Positions 59,215 to 64,000 of a stretch of 64,000 nt of DNA are shown in pieces. Source of the DNA: Rhea pennata (taxonomy: Eukaryota > Chordata > Aves > Rheiformes > Rheidae); NCBI RefSeq assembly GCF_028389875.1, contig NC_084678.1:17204899-17268898 (forward strand). Direction: 5' to 3'. The first letter of the stretch is position 1, and each line of letters opens with the position of its first letter. Position numbers and translations under genes: made by a program. Below the pieces are notes generated by a model. That model was not told where the DNA came from, ran no database searches, and saw nothing but the letters and a program-made list of their open reading frames with translations.

Positions 59215-60789
59215 ATGGCAGCTCTGTACCCCTCCCTCGAGGACTTGAAAATTCACCAAATCCTGGAGGTGAGCGTCGGCGCCCCGAGCCGCCGCCGAGC
59301 CGGCCCCGCTGCCGGGGGGCGAGGGGGGCGGCCCGGGGCTCCCCGGGGCCGCCGTGAGCCCACGCCGTCTCTCCGCAGGCGCAGGCGAGCGCCGGCGCCC
59401 GGACCCCCCCCCACGGCGCCCGTCGGGGAGGAGCCGAACCTCCCCCCCGGCGCCGGTGAGCGGGTTGCGCTCGGGTCCCCGCGGGAGGGCACTGCCGGGG
59501 CGGGGGGGGGGGGGGACACGGGCCGTGCACCGCGCTCGGCTGAGACCCTGCAACTCGGTACACGGGCTGGGCTGCCGCTTGGGGGGGGGTTTCTCCTCCT
59601 TCCCCCCCCCCCCAACCCCGCCCGTTCCCTCGAGCCGGTCACCGGCTCCCTGTCCCCAAAGGTGGTGGGGGGGGTTCCCAGGGGGAAGGGGGGGCGACAT
59701 GGGGGGGGGGGGGTCCCGGCAGCGCCGCCGCCGAGCTGAGCCCGGCCTCGCCATGCCCCCCCCCCGCCGCCCGCAGCGGTGCCCGCGCTCTACCCCGACC
59801 TGGCCGCGCTGGAGGAGCGCGCGGGGCCGCGGCGGGCGGGCGGGCGGCCGGGGCTGCGCGAGATCCACCTCCGCAAGGACGAGCGCGGCGACACGGGGCT
59901 GCGGCTGAGGAACGTCGACCAGGTGAGGCCGTGGCCGGCGGGCGGGCGGGCGTCCCCGTGCCCCCCCCCCGGCGCCCCCCATGCACCGCTCCCCTTGCCC
60001 GTGCCCGTCCCCAGGGCCTCTTCGTGCGGCTGGTGGAGGCCGGCTCGCCGGCGGCGCTGGCGGGGCTGCGCTTCGGCGACCAGGTGCTGCAGCTCGACGG
60101 GCGCAGCTGCGCCGGCTGGAGCAGCGGCAGGGCCCGCCGGGCGCTCAGGAAGGCGTCCGCCGAGAAGCTGGTGCTGGTGGTGCGGGACAGGTGAGGCCGG
60201 CGGGATGGGTGGGGGGCGCTGGGGGCCGCGCCGACCCCCGTCACCGTCACCTCCATCACCGTCACCCCCCTCACCATCACCACCACCATCACCCTCATCA
60301 CCGTCATCATTCCCCCCACCCTCACGCCCCTCACCCTCACGCCCCCCCCCACCACCCCCATCACCCCCCCCACCACCATCACCCCCCACCATCACCACCA
60401 CCTTTGCCCCCCCCACCCCGCTCTGCTCCCCGCAGCCCCTTCCAGTGCACCGTGACCGTGCACAAGGACAGCGCCGGGCGCCTGGGCTTCGTCCTCAAGA
60501 AGGGGCAGATCGTGTCGCTGGCCCAGGACGGCTCCGCCGCCCGCAACGGCCTCCTCACCCGCCACCGCGTCTGCGAGGTGAACGGCCAGGACGTCGTCGG
60601 CCTCCAGGTAGGGCCGGGGCCGCGGTGGAGCGGGGCTCGGCCCCGGGCGGCCGCCGCTCGCCCCCCACCCCGCTCCTTCGCCCCCCACCCCAGGACAAGC
60701 AGCTCACGGAGGTGCTGGCCGCGGCCGGGCGCGCCGTCACGCTCGCCGTCATCCCCGCCGTCATCTACAAGCGCGTGGCCAAGCGGTGA
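59215..60789 (+). CDS. SDCBP2: syntenin-2, tandem PDZ adaptor
   Basis: Coding exons 59215-59268, 59379-59455, 59777-59922, 60015-60190, 60436-60607 and 60694-60789. The N-terminus starts [12 protein letters not shown] and a second LYPDL opens exon 3; LYPxL motifs in syntenins bind ALIX. PDZ1 begins at [17 protein letters not shown], with [16 protein letters not shown]2 follows from [10 protein letters not shown], with LGFVLKKG as its carboxylate loop. By family it binds PIP2 and syndecan-type tails at membranes and in the nucleus. Exon 2 is one base too long for the frame. It contains runs of nine and seven C; one C fewer gives about 239 residues. The linker before PDZ1 is much shorter than in human. 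The stop follows VAKR directly, so the C-terminal LMDHSIP-like tail of the family is not found. Confidence 0.88.
60238..60420. repeat. CAC/CATCAC simple repeat in SDCBP2 intron
   Basis: The intron between the PDZ1 and PDZ2 exons is filled by irregular CACC, CATCAC and CCCCA repeats on the plus strand. The open frames over it are His/Pro/Ser or Gly/Asp/Val strings caused by the repeat. Confidence 0.85.
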
Positions 60790-60871
60790 GTCCGCGTCCC
60801 CCCCGCCGCGCACCCGCTCCGGCAGGCGCCCGACGCCGGCTCCAGCGAAAGCAGACACGGACCCAGCGACG

Positions 60872-60877
60872 TTTATT
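60872..60877 (-). terminator. polyadenylation signal of SNPH
   Basis: TTTATT on the plus strand is AATAAA on the minus strand, about 1.18 kb beyond the SNPH stop codon. A second copy lies at 61001-61006. The downstream end of the transcript would fall about 60 bases from the SDCBP2 stop codon. Confidence 0.55.
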
Positions 60878-62059
60878 ACAGCCACCACAGACAGCGGTTA
60901 CAGGACAGCGGAAACGACAGAAGGGGGGGGGTACAGCTTTTTAAGTTCTGTATTTAAAAAATATATTATATAGATTTGTCTTTCAAATATAGTCGTTACA
61001 TTTATTTCCTGGCAAAGCTTTGGATAGTCTGGCAGACGCGTACGCACACCCACAAACACATTGCACGAGAGGCTGGCGTCCCAGCGCCGCGCTGCTGCCG
61101 TTTCTCCCCAAACCTCTCCGACGGCAGTCACCTCCTCCTCCTCCTCCTCCTCCTCCTGCTCCTGCTCCGCGCGGCCGGGAGGCGGCTGCCGCGACGGCGC
61201 GGGGACGGCGGCACCAGCGCCGCGCGGGCAGCGGGAACGCTCCTGGCTCGAGCCGCCAAGAAGCTGCAGACATTCAGGTGCGGGGCCGGGGCCCAGGGAG
61301 GGCGCAGGGGGCCCCAGATCGCGCGCTCCCCGGCTGATCAATCTTTGCTGTCTTTGCTTGTTTAAAAAAAAAGAAAAAAAAAAAAGGCATTTTTGTCTTT
61401 TTTCCTGGCAGGCAAGAGCGGCTCGGCTCTGCCCAGGGCAGGCGGGGCCGCCTGCCGATGCCTCCCCCCTGCTGCCTCCATGCAACAGGGCTCCAGTCTT
61501 TACCAAAAAAAAAAGAAAAAAAAAAAGTGAATATAGTGCACAGCAAAAAATGAAGGGTCTCGACCACGAGGCTCCATCCCAGGGCCGCGGCGGCTCCGGC
61601 TTGCGTGAGGTATATCCGATTGCTGCGCGGCCCCGGGGAAACGTCTCCCGAGCAGCTCGCAGGGGGCCGGGCGGGACGAGGAGGGTGCAGGAGCGGCGGG
61701 GAGGGACCCTCCGGTCCCCTTTTCTCCTGGCAGCTTTCCTTCAGCCGCCGAGCTGCAGCCAGCCCTGTTCCTGTGCCCGGAGAGAGGAGCTTGGTGCCCC
61801 GCTCCTGCCTCGGCTGGTGCACGGGCCCGGGGCGCACAAGGAAGGGGGGAAAAAAAATGCAAAGAAAAGCGAGTGCAACGAGCGGAGGCGAGTCCCCGCG
61901 GCACCGCGCGGCTGCCTGCGTGGTCGCCCCTCTTCCAGAAATGGTCTTTTTTTGTTGTTGCTTTCCGAGGCGCCCCGCTCCTCCTCCCAGCCCTCCCGGC
62001 GGTGGGGCGCCCCGCGGCGCTCGGGGGGCTTTGCGCGGCCGGTCGGGGGCGGCGGGCGC
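60878..62059 (-). other. SNPH 3' UTR
   Basis: The region between the SNPH stop and its polyadenylation signals contains T-runs on the minus strand complementary to A-runs at 61363-61385 and 61505-61528, and a CTC repeat at 61132-61155. Reading frames here, on either strand, are not supported as proteins. Confidence 0.6.
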
Positions 62060-63476
62060 CTAGGGCTGGGAGGCGCCCGGGGCGCCGACGGAGCGGCAGC
62101 CGATCCGGCGGATGGAGTGCAGGGCCACGGTGCAGCAGCCGCGCAGCAGCGAGCTGATGTTGTAGACGGGCTGGCCCTGCCGGCGCTGCGAGCGGCACAG
62201 CCAGGCCACCGTGGGCACCGCCGGCACCACCACCGCCAGCAGATCCACCAGGAAGTGGCGGCTCCAGTAGCTCTTGGACGGGGCCGCGTCGCGGCTCGTC
62301 TCCGCCGCCGCCTCCTCGTCCGCGCCGCACGCGATGGCCACGGGCTGGCTGCCGCCGCGGGGCTGGTGCACGGCCGGGTTGCGGCAGGCCGGTCCCGGGC
62401 CGTCCTGCTTGCCGGCCCCCGCCTCGGCCCCGGCGTCCAGGGCCGCCAGGTCTGCGGCCCCGGGGAAGTTTGGCGGCTCGGCGCCGGGCGGGAGGTCTTC
62501 CATTTCGGACACCCAGGCTGAAGTGGGGCTCCCCAAGCTGCAAGCCTGGGACTTCATCACCTTCTCCAGGAGGGTGTCCAGGTCGGGCTGGTAGTGCAGC
62601 AAGTCCGTCTGGATGGCGCGCTCCTGCATGCAGCTGGCCTGCACGCCGGCCTCCACGCCGGCCCGCGCGCCCAGCAGCTTCTCGTAGGTGCCGCTGGCGG
62701 GGAGCCGGGCGGGGGGCTCGCGGGGCCCGGCCCCCTCGGCGCGGGGCTCCGGCCAGTCCGTGCGGCTCGGCGCCTCGTCGGCGTTGGCGAAGCCGCTGTC
62801 GGCCCCCTCGTCCGCCGAGATGGTCTGCGAGCCGCCGTTGCGGTCGCCGGCCGCCTGGTCGCTCAGCTTGGTGTAGGTGGAGCTGCGGGTGAGGGAGCGG
62901 GCGGGCGAGCCCCCCGCCGACTCGCCGGCCCCCTCCTCCTTCGGCGCCCCGTTCTGCGCCAGCTCCATGCTGTGCAGCAGCGTCTCCAGCTTCTTGTTCT
63001 GGATGTTGATGTCCACGAAGTACTTCTGGAGCCCCTTGTCCTTCTCCATCAGGTTGTTCTTCACCGTGTCGATGACCTGCTTCAGCTGCTTGATCTCCTT
63101 GCGGGCCTCCTTCAGCGCCAGCTGGGCCTCCACGCGGTGGCACTCCTCCTCGATCCAGTCCTCCTGCATCCGCGACAGCTGCGTTTTCAGGTCCTCGATC
63201 TCGGCATCTCTGCAACAGACGGACAGGTCGGGGGATCGGCGGGAGAGGGGAGGCGCGCCGGAGGCCCCGCGGCAAGGGAGAGCCTACGGCGCCCACGACC
63301 CGCGGCCCCCCCGGGCCAGCGCTCACCTGTCCTGCAGCCGCTCCTGCGTGTCCTTCAGCCGGGCCTTCAGGTGCCTAATGCAGACCTCCTTCTGCTGCAG
63401 GGGCGTGAGGTACTGCTCCGGCGTCGGGGGCTTGATGCCGTGGTTGTCGCTGCACAGGTTGTACTTGGCAGGCCGC
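62060..63476 (-). CDS. SNPH: syntaphilin, C-terminal exons (partial)
   Basis: Two exons on the minus strand: 63327-63476 and the terminal exon 62060-63209, joined in phase. They encode all but the N-terminal part, about 430 residues. The first starts in RPAKYNLCSDNHGIKPP and includes YLTPLQQKEVCIRHLKARLK. The second carries a coiled coil (EEECHRVEAQLALKEARKE, YFVDINIQNKKLETLLHSME), the SSTYTKLSD motif, ASCMQERAIQTD, and a C-terminal hydrophobic anchor DLLAVVVPAVPTVAWLC followed by NISSLLRGCC. Syntaphilin docks mitochondria to axonal microtubules; the C-terminal anchor inserts in the outer mitochondrial membrane. The middle linker is Ala/Gly/Pro-rich compared with mammals, in keeping with the high GC. 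Upstream exons and the start codon lie beyond the right edge. Confidence 0.96.
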
Positions 63477-63834
63477 CTGCGGAGACACGGCGGTCACGGC
63501 CCCCTCCAGCCGCGGGGGGGGGGGGGGGGCTCGCTGCCCCGCGTGCGCGTGGACCGCAGGGGACCGGAGGGGCCGAATTCCCCTCGGAGCATCCCGGAGG
63601 GGAAGCACAGAAGCTGCCCTGGACGCCTGGAGACGCGGGGACTCGCGCCCAGGGAGAGCAGGGCAGGTGGGGGCTGCACCGGCACAGCTCACGTCTCTGG
63701 CCCAATGCCCGGGGCAGCGCAACAGGCGCAGGGTGCCCAGGGATGGGTGGAAGAGCTGCTGCTCCAGGGCCACACGTCCGGGCTGGGCCGGCAGCAGTGC
63801 GGGGCACACGGAGAGCTGCAGGAAGCCTGAAACC

Positions 63835-64000
63835 TTCGTGCATCGTGGCGGGGAGGCCCAAGCCCCGCCGTGCGTCGCGGCGGGGCGTCCTTAAACCCCG
63901 TGCGGCGCGGCAGGAAGGCACAAACCTCCTGCGCGCCACGGCAGGGGAGCCCCCGAGCCCGCACACCGCGGGCGGGCAGCCCCGAGCCCCGTGCGCTGCA
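63835..64000. repeat. degenerate GC-rich tandem repeat at the right edge
   Basis: Units of about 31-33 bases with GAGCCCCGTGCG, GCGCGGCAGG and similar words recur five times and run off the window. The array lies in an upstream intron of SNPH. Confidence 0.55.

Noticed and set aside
58508-59563. Minus-strand frame with repeated Gly-Trp
   Set aside because: It is the reverse reading of the CATCCC hexamer array and CpG-rich flanks.
59639-60416. Gly/Asp/Val-rich minus-strand frames opposite SDCBP2
   Set aside because: They are produced by the CAC/CATCAC repeat in the intron.
61500-63326. 608-residue minus-strand frame
   Set aside because: It is a shifted-frame shadow of the SNPH terminal exon, which has the recognised syntaphilin sequence in the proper frame.

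Overview
The window reads as vertebrate nuclear DNA, almost certainly from a bird. Genes are split by short GT-AG introns, CpG-rich promoters are dense, and the few interspersed repeats I can recognise are fragments of CR1 LINEs. The gene order (SIRP-like receptors, NSFL1C, FKBP1A, SDCBP2, SNPH) matches human 20p13 with bird-like compactness, which suggests a GC-rich microchromosome. The organism call rests on these features only.

Layout. Positions 1-7271 are a GC-rich flank with no gene I can support; it holds two minisatellites and several AT-rich islands. Positions 7272-12824 hold two immunoglobulin-V receptors of the SIRP family in head-to-head orientation. The minus-strand gene has ITIM tyrosines in its tail. 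The plus-strand gene has a lysine in its membrane segment and almost no tail. NSFL1C (p47, cofactor of the p97 ATPase) follows at 13723-20987 with all nine coding exons. A gap of about 11 kb with no recognisable gene leads to an MFSD2-family lipid transporter (32383-40673), for which I find 13 in-frame exons but not the first one. FKBP1A (FKBP12) occupies 42302-54520 in four coding exons, with a 3' UTR reaching about 56.2 kb. SDCBP2 (syntenin-2) lies at 58.8-60.8 kb on the plus strand. SNPH (syntaphilin) converges on it from the right; its last two exons and 3' UTR are present and the rest lies beyond the window.

The genes do not form one pathway. NSFL1C, FKBP1A, SDCBP2 and SNPH are conserved housekeeping or neuronal genes held in synteny. 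The part that looks least described is the receptor pair. Both proteins have a single V domain, no constant domains, and opposite signalling outputs, and they share a 1.15 kb intergenic stretch containing a 19-bp minisatellite. A transporter paralogue between NSFL1C and FKBP1A, absent from the human locus, is the second notable item. I found no RNA genes, CRISPR arrays or retroviral remnants.
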